Part shown: piece after piece, positions 1 through 5,649 of the stretch
Layout of the letters: the number at the start of each line of letters is the position of its first letter
How positions within the stretch are numbered: position 1 is the stretch's first letter
DNA from: Flemingiibacterium sp964430755
GTDB taxonomy: Bacteria; Bacillota; Clostridia; Oscillospirales; CAG-272
DNA: 6,297 bases
Direction: 5' to 3'
Assembly (NCBI GenBank): GCA_964430755.1
Contig: CAYSFT010000080.1
Span: 1 to 6,297, forward strand
Position numbers and translations under genes: made by a program
Notes under the pieces: model-generated
The model's database searches: none
What the model was told of the DNA's origin: nothing
The model's input: the letters and a program-made list of their open reading frames with translations, nothing else

Positions 1-83
1 CACCTTGACAAGTATTTCTGAAAAATGTGTCACCTATCATTGACAATTCAACAAATAAGCTTAATAATTCCCATGTTTTTCAC
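1..83. promoter_or_regulatory. Upstream regulatory DNA with repeated TTGACAA boxes
   Basis: This AT-rich stretch before the LCP promoter holds no gene. TTGACAA occurs at 5-11 and 40-46 and again as the -35 box of the main promoter at 84-90. The copy at 40-45 is followed, after a 17-bp spacer, by AATAAT at 63-68, which could be a weaker tandem promoter. TGTCA at 28-32 and TGACA at 41-45 form a small inverted pair. Whether these are extra -35 elements or binding sites for a regulator cannot be told from the sequence. The gene or region to the left lies outside the window. Confidence 0.35.
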
Positions 84-112
84 TTGACAAACAATTTTCA
101 TTATGGTATAAT
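84..112 (+). promoter_or_regulatory. Consensus sigma-A promoter of the LCP-glyQS unit
   Basis: TTGACA at 84-89 and TATAAT at 107-112 are separated by exactly 17 bp, a perfect match to the housekeeping (sigma-A) promoter consensus. Transcription should start near 119-120, giving a leader of about 42 nt before the ATG at 162. That is too short for a T-box or a typical riboswitch. The -10 box lies inside a long inverted repeat (101-129), so the promoter is probably repressible. Confidence 0.85.
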
Positions 113-129
113 AATACGGTATACCATAA
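101..129. promoter_or_regulatory. Inverted repeat overlapping the -10 box, candidate operator
   Basis: TTATGGTATA (101-110) and TATACCATAA (120-129) are perfect 10-bp inverted arms separated by 9 bp. The left arm overlaps the -10 hexamer and the right arm begins about at the transcription start. The right half also contains the 8-bp palindrome GGTATACC (118-125), and GGTATA recurs in direct orientation at 105-110 and 118-123. Most of the left arm is not transcribed, so this is unlikely to be an RNA hairpin. A repressor binding here would block RNA polymerase. The dimer-type symmetry suits GntR-, TetR- or MarR-like regulators, but no regulator gene is present in the window. Confidence 0.6.
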
Positions 130-161
130 AACACAAAAATATATCGAAAGGATGACGCTTC

Positions 162-1202
162 ATGCTTTCAGGATTGCGTAATTTTGCGCTTACATTTCTG
201 ATATCCGCTTTGATTTTTGCTGTTCTTGCATCTTTGATCGTCGGTTTCGTGCTTGACACCATGGATAATACTCTCCCCGCCGGCAACCAGATTTCCAACG
301 ATACCGCGCCTGACGGACAGTATAATCCGAGCCACGATAAAAACAATCCATCAACCTCAAAAGATCCCGATGATACGGATATTTCAGACCTTGTCATCGA
401 CGAGATCGAGGGCGAAACATTCAATATTCTGCTCATCGGTAACGATTATCAGCCTGAGCTGTTTGACGATTACGACTATGAAGAAAACTGGGAGGGCGAG
501 GGCTTCCCCGATAAACGCAGCCGTCCTTGGGGCGCTGATATGATCATTCTTCTGCGAGTTGATAAAGAAAACCGTCAATTCATATTCTCGTCTATTCCTC
601 GAAATTCGCGTATATATGTTGACGGCGCATATGTTCAGCTCGGCGACACTCTCAAAACCAAAGGGCTTGATTATCTGTGCGGCAAGGTTGCAAGCATGAC
701 GGGACTGCGCATGGATTATTATGCGTCTGTTTCGGTTTCCGCCATTGAAGAGGCGATTGATGCTGTCGGAACTATTACATACTATGTTCCCGAGGATATG
801 CAGTACAGCGATCCCCTGCAGGAGCTTGAGATTGATCTCGAAAAAGGCACAACCACGATTGACGGGGAAAAAGCGGCACAGCTGCTGCGCTATGTCGGAT
901 ATAAAAACGGCAATACAGGTCGAATGAACACGACTATTGAATTTGCCAAGGCGATTCTTGCGAAGTTCACCAATATTACATATCTTGACAAAGCAAAAGA
1001 TTTATACAATGCAGTTTCCGAGCACGTTGAAACCAACTTCACTCTTGACGATCTTCTCAATAATCTCGATCTTATTTTTGCTTATTCAAAATTTGAAACT
1101 GTCACCGTCACATATCCCGGCTCAAATAAGGTCTATGACGGCATAACATATTTTGAACCGAAAATTGCCAACGCAATACAGATATTCGATTCGTATCAAT
1201 AA
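162..1202 (+). CDS. LytR-CpsA-Psr (LCP) family protein, divergent
   Basis: LCP proteins are membrane-anchored enzymes that transfer glycopolymers such as wall teichoic acids or capsule from undecaprenyl-pyrophosphate to peptidoglycan outside the cell. This 346-residue protein has a short cytosolic start, one hydrophobic segment (about residues 8-31, a signal anchor), a polar Asp/Asn/Pro/Ser-rich linker (about 33-83) and an LCP-like domain from about 85 onwards. Visible family marks are NILLIGND (88-95), WGADMIILLRVD (123-134, with Asp126 matching the conserved SDTM Asp), SSIPRNSRIYV (143-153) and LLRY...GRMN (241-256), with the Arg residues Arg147, Arg243 and Arg254. Several typical residues differ: SIPRDT is SIPRNS, and the usual DxxRxxRQ motif is NTGRMNTT. 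The ATG at 162 follows AAAGGA at a 9-nt spacing. glyQS follows 50 bp downstream without a terminator. The family assignment is fairly secure, but the substrate and even catalytic activity are uncertain. Confidence 0.75.
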   Translation: MLSGLRNFALTFLISALIFAVLASLIVGFVLDTMDNTLPAGNQISNDTAPDGQYNPSHDKNNPSTSKDPDDTDISDLVIDEIEGETFNILLIGNDYQPELFDDYDYEENWEGEGFPDKRSRPWGADMIILLRVDKENRQFIFSSIPRNSRIYVDGAYVQLGDTLKTKGLDYLCGKVASMTGLRMDYYASVSVSAIEEAIDAVGTITYYVPEDMQYSDPLQELEIDLEKGTTTIDGEKAAQLLRYVGYKNGNTGRMNTTIEFAKAILAKFTNITYLDKAKDLYNAVSEHVETNFTLDDLLNNLDLIFAYSKFETVTVTYPGSNKVYDGITYFEPKIANAIQIFDSYQ

Positions 1203-1220
1203 CAAGTCAAAATTTTTTAT

Positions 1221-1237
1221 CACGGCAGCCAGCCGTG
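1221..1237 (+). promoter_or_regulatory. Short hairpin just before the glyQS ribosome binding site
   Basis: CACGGC (1221-1226) and GCCGTG (1232-1237) form a perfect 6-bp GC-rich stem with a 5-nt loop. The stem ends immediately before AAGAAAGGA, the glyQS ribosome binding site. The T-run (1213-1218) is upstream of the stem rather than downstream, so it is not a rho-independent terminator on the + strand. It may be an RNA processing or stability element between two cotranscribed genes, or a translation-modulating structure. No function can be proven from sequence. Confidence 0.4.
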
Positions 1238-1252
1238 AAGAAAGGACATATA

Positions 1253-2653
1253 ATGAAAAACACAGAAAAAACAATGGACAAAATCGTCGCGCTTTGTAAA
1301 ACACGAGGCTTTGTTTTCCCCGGCTCCGAGATCTATGGCGGTCTTGCAAACTCCTGGGACTACGGACCTCTCGGCGTTGAAATGAAAAACAACGTCAAGC
1401 GTGCATGGTGGAAAAAGTTCGTGCAGGAGAATCCCTACAATGTAGGTCTTGATTCGGCAATCCTCATGAACCGTGAGGTTTGGGTGGCATCCGGTCACGT
1501 TGCAACCTTCAACGATCCGCTCATCGACTGCAAGGCGTGCAAAATGCGTCACCGTGCCGACAAGCTCGTTGAGGAGTACATCAAGGAAAACAACATCACC
1601 GACGTTAATGTTGAGGCTATGGACGGTGAGGCACTGCTTGAATATATCCGCTCCAATAACGTCCCCTGCCCGGGCTGCGGCAAATCCGATTTCACCGATA
1701 TCCGCAAGTTCAACCTTATGTTCAAGACACACCAGGGCGTTACCGAGGATTCGGGCAACGAGGTTTATCTCCGTCCCGAAACCGCACAGGGTATCTTCGT
1801 AAACTTCAATGCTATTCAGCGTACTACTCGCCGTAAGCTTCCTTTCGGTGTCTGCCAGGTTGGTAAGTCGTTCAGAAACGAGATCACTCCCGGTAACTTC
1901 ATCTTCCGTATCCGCGAGTTTGAACAGATGGAGCTTGAATTCTTCTGTAAGCCCGACACTGACCTTGAATGGTTCGAATATTGGCGTGAATACTGCCACA
2001 ACTGGCTCAAGAGCCTTAACGTAAAGGAAGAAAATCTCCGTCTTCGCGACCATGAGCCCGAAGAGCTTTCGTTCTATTCCAAGGCAACGACCGACTTTGA
2101 GTACCTCTTCCCGTTCGGTTGGGGCGAGCTTTGGGGCGTTGCAGACAGAACGAACTATGACCTTTCACAGCACGCTGAACACTCCGGTCAGGATATGACT
2201 TACTTCGATCCCGAAACAAACGAGCACTATATTCCATACGTTGTCGAGCCGTCCCTCGGTGCTGACCGTATGGCACTTGCACTCCTTGTTGAGGCATACG
2301 ACGAGGAGGTTATCGACGCTGAAAAGAACGATATCCGTGTCGTTATGCGTTTTCATCCGACCATTGCACCCTATAAGGTTGCGGTTCTTCCCCTTTCGAA
2401 GAAACTCTCCGAGAAAGCAATGGAAATTTACACAGACCTTTCAAAGGACTTCATGACCGACTTCGACGAAACCGGATCTATCGGTAAGCGTTACCGTCGT
2501 GAGGATGAGATCGGTACGCCTCTTTGTGTAACCTACGACTTCGATTCCGAAACTGATAACTGCGTAACAGTACGTGACCGCGACACCATGGAGCAGGTAC
2601 GTATTCCGATTTCCGAGCTCAAGGCATATATTGCTGAAAAGATCAGATTCTGA
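1253..2653 (+). CDS. glyQS: Glycine--tRNA ligase, single-chain alpha2 type
   Basis: This cytosolic class II aminoacyl-tRNA synthetase charges tRNA-Gly with glycine using ATP. It is the single-polypeptide homodimeric type, not the alpha2beta2 GlyQ/GlyS type of E. coli. At 466 residues the length is usual for that family. The catalytic core begins with FVFPGSEIYGG (20-30). A Zn-binding pair CKAC (93-96) and CPGC (139-142) is intact. Motif 2 is FRNEITPGNFIFRIREFEQ (207-225) and motif 3 is EPSLGADRMALALL (332-345) with Arg339. The C-terminal anticodon-binding domain spans about 372-466, including GSIGKRYRREDEIGTP (408-423). The ATG at 1253 is preferred over an in-frame GTG at 1235 because AAAGGA sits 6 nt before it and the GTG lies inside the upstream hairpin. 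The gene probably shares the LCP promoter. No T-box leader fits in the 50-bp gap, and no terminator is visible before the convergent remnant. Confidence 0.97.
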   Translation: MKNTEKTMDKIVALCKTRGFVFPGSEIYGGLANSWDYGPLGVEMKNNVKRAWWKKFVQENPYNVGLDSAILMNREVWVASGHVATFNDPLIDCKACKMRHRADKLVEEYIKENNITDVNVEAMDGEALLEYIRSNNVPCPGCGKSDFTDIRKFNLMFKTHQGVTEDSGNEVYLRPETAQGIFVNFNAIQRTTRRKLPFGVCQVGKSFRNEITPGNFIFRIREFEQMELEFFCKPDTDLEWFEYWREYCHNWLKSLNVKEENLRLRDHEPEELSFYSKATTDFEYLFPFGWGELWGVADRTNYDLSQHAEHSGQDMTYFDPETNEHYIPYVVEPSLGADRMALALLVEAYDEEVIDAEKNDIRVVMRFHPTIAPYKVAVLPLSKKLSEKAMEIYTDLSKDFMTDFDETGSIGKRYRREDEIGTPLCVTYDFDSETDNCVTVRDRDTMEQVRIPISELKAYIAEKIRF

Positions 2654-2658
2654 TAGAA

Positions 2659-3362
2659 TCATTTGAAACGCGATTTAAAAAACATCGGGGCATCGTAAAC
2701 GAGCGGAATTTTAACCCCATCAGCACGCAAAGCCTCGGTGATTTCCTTGTAATAATTGCTCTCGAGTTTGACATAAAATTCTCTTAACAAGCGGTCATCC
2801 TTTGCATCGAGATTGATGTCTTTATCAGAAATATCAACATCCTTTTCCTCTTTTGCCCAAGCTATAAAACGAGCTTTAAGTTCACTTGCATAAGGTTCAA
2901 CGCCGTTAATCGGCCACTTATCTATTGTGGGAAGCTGGAAAATCGTCAACTCGGGGGCTTCTTTAAAAATCGCAACCGCGGGATCATCGCACCAACGAAG
3001 CCCCGTGTATGGGTTAACGTGTGTCATAAGTCCGAAGTTGAATTTTCGTGAACACCGCGTGTAAAATTAAAAATATTTGGGCAAGCGGAGTCGGCATCCA
3101 TCTGATGAAGACGAACAATATTGGTTCCGAATTTTGCAAGACGCTTTGCAGTCTTTTCAGCGTGATCGTGGCTGCAGAAGTTCATTTCGCTGTTAAAAAG
3201 CGTACCGAAAAAGCGTGCAGTAGTTCCGTCTTCAAAAATCATTCTGTCGTCCTTGATTGTCAGAAATCCATGTTTTCCCGCAGGCTTTTCATCCTCGAAA
3301 ATGTATGAAATATCGAGCGGTGCATCATCCCAACGCATAGTAAAAGGTATATAATGTGACAT
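2659..3362 (-). pseudogene. Glycoside hydrolase (clan GH-A/cellulase-like) remnant, deleted and frameshifted
   Basis: Two consecutive reading frames resemble successive parts of one large glycosidase. The first (3362 down to 3024) gives 112 residues with features typical of the family N-terminus: FLTIKDDRMIFEDGT, ARFFGTLFNSEMNF and AKRLAKFGTNIVRLHQMD. The second (3027 down to 2659) carries THVNPYTGLRWCDDPAVAIF and REFYVKLESNYYKEI...LRADGVKIP, which in intact relatives lie further along. From my memory of these proteins, a span of roughly 60-70 residues between the two parts is missing and the phase has changed. The Asn-Glu pair expected to carry the acid/base Glu after DDPAV is not visible (FKEAPELT instead). 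The product stops soon after VKIP, whereas full-length members have several hundred more residues. The start at 3362 has a good ribosome binding site (AAGGGGAG, 8 nt away) and a promoter. I judge it nonfunctional; the exact family needs alignment. Confidence 0.7.
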
Positions 3363-3399
3363 CGTTTTTCTCCCCTTTATTCTGATTAGGTTAATACAG

Positions 3400-3429
3400 A
3401 TTATAGCATAATATCATATCATCTAACAA
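3400..3429 (-). promoter_or_regulatory. Promoter for the glycosidase remnant
   Basis: Read on the minus strand, TTGTTA (3429-3424) and TATAAT (3405-3400) are 18 bp apart. The -10 box is preceded by TGC, an extended -10 element. Transcription would start near 3393, about 30 nt before the ATG at 3362. The -10 box is consensus but the -35 box is only moderate. The promoter seems to have outlived the gene it serves. Confidence 0.6.
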
Positions 3430-3434
3430 CGCTA

Positions 3435-3515
3435 ATATTGACAAAATCTTTAACTATATTGACATTTTGCTTTTACTGTTATTCAAACAGATATCTTTTA
3501 TAAACATATTGACAT
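3435..3515 (+). repeat. Three direct copies of ATATTGACA between divergent promoters
   Basis: ATATTGACA occurs at 3435-3443, 3456-3464 and 3506-3514; the last two copies extend to ATATTGACAT. Start-to-start spacing is 21 and 50 bp, close to two and five helical turns. Only the third copy has a matching -10 box (TATAAT at 3532-3537). The first two lack a -10 at 16-18 bp, so they may be binding sites for a regulator or decoy -35 elements. The rest of the intergenic stretch 3363-3589 holds the two divergent promoters and ribosome binding sites and no gene. Confidence 0.45.
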
Positions 3516-3537
3516 CCATTTTAAAATGTGTTATAAT
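3509..3537 (+). promoter_or_regulatory. Consensus promoter of the NagB-like gene
   Basis: TTGACA (3509-3514) and TATAAT (3532-3537) are separated by 17 bp, with TGT directly before the -10 box (extended -10). This is a maximal-strength housekeeping promoter by sequence. TATAATTATA (3532-3541) is a perfect 10-bp palindrome covering the -10 box. The predicted start is near 3544, leaving a leader of about 46 nt before the ATG at 3590. Confidence 0.85.
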
Positions 3538-3589
3538 TATAGCGTTAAACAACCATATGCGTTGATAAAATATTAAAGGAGATAGAAAA

Positions 3590-4561
3590 ATGAGCACCAA
3601 CGAAACCTTTAACTTTACCCCACAGGATTGGGTTCCTTTCAAAGACAAGGAAGTTATGGACAGACTTTCAAAGATGACAATTGAGGAAATTGAACAGCAT
3701 CCCAATCCCGATGTACATATCAAGGTTCTCGACAATTTCGGCGTTGTATCAATCGGCGAAAAGTTCATGCACATAAAGGAATCTTTTGAGCAGAACAAGA
3801 AGTTTTCCACCATCTTCGGTAATCCGAACCCCAACTCTCATATGCCCCTTGCCGAGCTTATCAACCGCAACCGCATCAGCTGCAAGAACTGCATATTCGT
3901 AACAATGGATGAGTGGGCAGACGAGGACGGCAACATTGCTCCTGTTTCTTACCGTTCAGGCTTTACATATTCGTTCATGAAGTACTTCATCGAAAAGATC
4001 GATCCCGAGCTTCGTCCGCTTGAGGAAAATGTACTATACCCCACAACCAAGAATATTTCTTATTATTCCGACCTCATCGACGAAAAGACAGACGGCGGTA
4101 TCGACTATTTCACTGCCGGTCCCGGCTGGGCAGGTCATATTGCATTTATTGATCCCTGTCCTGAACTTGTTCACATCGAGGGTGACCGCTTCACCTCTCA
4201 AGCAGAAATTGATGAGTACCTCCAACAGCCCGCACAGGTCGTCACGCTTCATCCGCTTACGATCGCGCAGAACTCTCTCCACGGCGTATTCGGACAGTCC
4301 GGTGCTTGCGGATGGGTTCCTCCGAAAGCGGCAACCGTTGGTCCGCGTGACGTTCTCCATGCAAAGAAGCGCGTTGAAATGCACGGTCTCACTACCGGCG
4401 GCACATTCTCATCCTGGCAGCGTATGACCTCGCGCCTTATCACACACGGTCCCGTTACCCCGTACGTTCCCGGCTCTATCTTCCAGACAATGCCGACAGA
4501 TATTTTCATCTCCACTGCAATCGCACAGCCCTTCGGCGTAATGGAAACCGTCGGATATTAA
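3590..4561 (+). CDS. NagB-fold glucosamine-6-phosphate deaminase/isomerase-like protein
   Basis: NagB enzymes convert glucosamine-6-phosphate to fructose-6-phosphate and ammonia in the cytosol. This 323-residue protein shows the family layout: VTMDEWAD (104-111, Asp107 aligning with the proton-transfer Asp72 of E. coli NagB), VSYRSGF (119-125), GGIDYFTAGPGWAGHIAFIDP (169-189), and a C-terminal part with PKAATVGPRDVLHAKKRVEMHG and a late PTDIFISTAIA. The core loop is altered. The position of the catalytic Asp141 is Ala181, the His (His183) is kept, and the Glu148 position is Asp188. The protein is also longer than classical NagB (about 240-270 residues), with an N-terminal extension of some 50 residues. 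It is therefore a divergent subfamily whose reaction may differ, such as isomerisation or action on another sugar phosphate. The ATG at 3590 follows AAAGGAGA with 8 nt spacing. The gene is monocistronic, between its own promoter and a terminator. Confidence 0.8.
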   Translation: MSTNETFNFTPQDWVPFKDKEVMDRLSKMTIEEIEQHPNPDVHIKVLDNFGVVSIGEKFMHIKESFEQNKKFSTIFGNPNPNSHMPLAELINRNRISCKNCIFVTMDEWADEDGNIAPVSYRSGFTYSFMKYFIEKIDPELRPLEENVLYPTTKNISYYSDLIDEKTDGGIDYFTAGPGWAGHIAFIDPCPELVHIEGDRFTSQAEIDEYLQQPAQVVTLHPLTIAQNSLHGVFGQSGACGWVPPKAATVGPRDVLHAKKRVEMHGLTTGGTFSSWQRMTSRLITHGPVTPYVPGSIFQTMPTDIFISTAIAQPFGVMETVGY

Positions 4562-4569
4562 TCTTTAAT

Positions 4570-4616
4570 AAAAATACAGCCTCACATAGCGAAAAATGCC
4601 GTGTGAGGTTGTTTTT
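4570..4616. terminator. Bidirectional rho-independent terminator
   Basis: CAGCCTCACA (4577-4586) pairs with TGTGAGGTTG (4602-4611), giving a 10-bp stem with one G-U pair on the + strand. A possible inner GC/GC pairing closes the loop. TTTTT follows at 4612-4616 for + strand transcripts. AAAAA at 4570-4574 provides the U-tract for transcripts of the minus-strand phosphatase gene, where the G-U pair becomes a C-A mismatch. It thus serves both convergent genes. Confidence 0.9.
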
Positions 4617-4619
4617 ATC

Positions 4620-5621
4620 TTATTTTTTTATGATCGACACGATCTTCTTCATACACTCGTCACTGACACCGCAATCAGCTAAAAACAGCGGGATCTTGAC
4701 AGACATCGGCTCGCCCGGTGCATAAGGATCGAGGAGCATATGGAAACGCTGATAGTACGGTGCATTGCGGCTTCGGTAACCGGCATCGCCGTTTGAAACA
4801 AGCGCATAACAGTAAACCGAGAGCGAGGTGAGCTCATAGTCTGAATTGATAACCTCATCCGATTCGCCGGCAAGCGCACGCAGATATAGCGCAATCGCAC
4901 CGGTACGGTCAGCACCGCCGACACAGTGTATGAATATCGGGTAATTTGACTCATCTGCGAGAAAATCCATTATCTTGCAAATCCCCTTGCGGTGCTCCTC
5001 CTCAAAGCTCTCAGAGTAAGCGCGGTACGGCAGTTGCACGTAGTTAACGTCGCTTCCGGCGGGTGATTCTGTGAATTTACCGAGACATTCGCCGCGCAGA
5101 TCGAGATCTGTTTTTATTTTCAGCTCATCATGAAACGTCGCTTTTCCTTCGTCGGTAATCTTGTATCTGCAGTTCATCTCGCTGCCTCTGAAAACAAGTC
5201 CCTGCTTAATATTAACGCCGCCGATATCGCGTACATTTTTAACGTCGTCAATGTGGATAAATCTGGCAATATGAGGCACGGTTTCAAAAGTGAACGGCTC
5301 ACAACCGTTAACACGCCAATAGTATGTAACGCCGTTTTTTAGGTTGGTTACATCGTATTTGGGCTCATCGGTTACGGCTTTTGTACACTCGGTAAAATCC
5401 GCATTTTCAGAAAGCTCAAACGTGTACGGTGCAACTGTATCCGACTCCCATTCAAACGTAAAGACATTCGGATGCGAGCGTTCAATATCAAGCTTAGCAG
5501 TGTCAAGCCAGGCATTAGCCGCCTCGGTTCCCTCGTTTTTTACAAGCCAGCAGTAGTGAGCCTGAAAGTCGGTGAATGTATCAAGAACAGCGCCGTTTTT
5601 GGGTGTGAGTAATGTTGTCAT
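4620..5621 (-). CDS. Tyrosine-protein phosphatase with N-terminal Ig/Fn3-like domain
   Basis: The protein (333 residues) is a Cys-dependent phosphatase of the bacterial Y_phosphatase3 type, which removes phosphate from phosphotyrosine or sometimes phosphoinositides and related substrates. The P-loop is HCVGGADRTG (232-241), an intact HCX5R signature with nucleophile Cys233 and phosphate-binding Arg239. The family marks NVRDIGG (129-135), GLVFRGSEMN (141-150) and LDLRGE (173-178) precede it. Residues about 45-115 (FTFEWESD, YTFELSENADF, LKNGVTYYWRV) resemble an Ig/fibronectin III-like beta-sandwich. No signal peptide or membrane segment is seen, so it is probably cytosolic. The ATG at 5621 is chosen because AAGGAGAA lies 5 nt upstream; an upstream in-frame TTG at 5657 would overlap the recombinase gene and lacks support. 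The recombinase stop is 28 bp upstream with no terminator between. No convincing promoter is seen, so it may be read from the recombinase transcript. The physiological substrate is unknown. Confidence 0.88.
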   Translation of the reverse strand: MTTLLTPKNGAVLDTFTDFQAHYCWLVKNEGTEAANAWLDTAKLDIERSHPNVFTFEWESDTVAPYTFELSENADFTECTKAVTDEPKYDVTNLKNGVTYYWRVNGCEPFTFETVPHIARFIHIDDVKNVRDIGGVNIKQGLVFRGSEMNCRYKITDEGKATFHDELKIKTDLDLRGECLGKFTESPAGSDVNYVQLPYRAYSESFEEEHRKGICKIMDFLADESNYPIFIHCVGGADRTGAIALYLRALAGESDEVINSDYELTSLSVYCYALVSNGDAGYRSRNAPYYQRFHMLLDPYAPGEPMSVKIPLFLADCGVSDECMKKIVSIIKK

Positions 5622-5649
5622 CTTAGTTCTCCTTGGTGGTATTTGTTGG

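Noticed and set aside
113..161. Riboswitch or T-box leader before the LCP gene
   Set aside because: The predicted transcript leader is only about 42 nt, and the inverted repeat there lies mostly at or upstream of the start site.
1211..1237. Terminator between the LCP gene and glyQS
   Set aside because: The T-run precedes the stem rather than following it, and on the other strand there is no T-run after the stem either.
1235..1252. GTG at 1235 as the start of glyQS
   Set aside because: It sits in the hairpin stem and has no ribosome binding site, whereas ATG 1253 has AAAGGA at a 6-nt spacing and begins a protein of usual length.
1220..2053. Long minus-strand open frame of 277 codons opposite glyQS
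   Set aside because: It lies fully antisense to the strongly recognisable GlyRS catalytic core, shows no known motif and is explained by codon bias of the real gene.
3048..3308. Plus-strand open frame opposite the glycosidase remnant
   Set aside because: It has no ribosome binding site or recognisable motif and is antisense to clear glycosidase sequence.
4034..4515. Minus-strand frames (4034-4384 and 4249-4515) opposite the NagB-like gene
   Set aside because: They are shadows of the strongly supported + strand gene, with no start signals or family resemblance.
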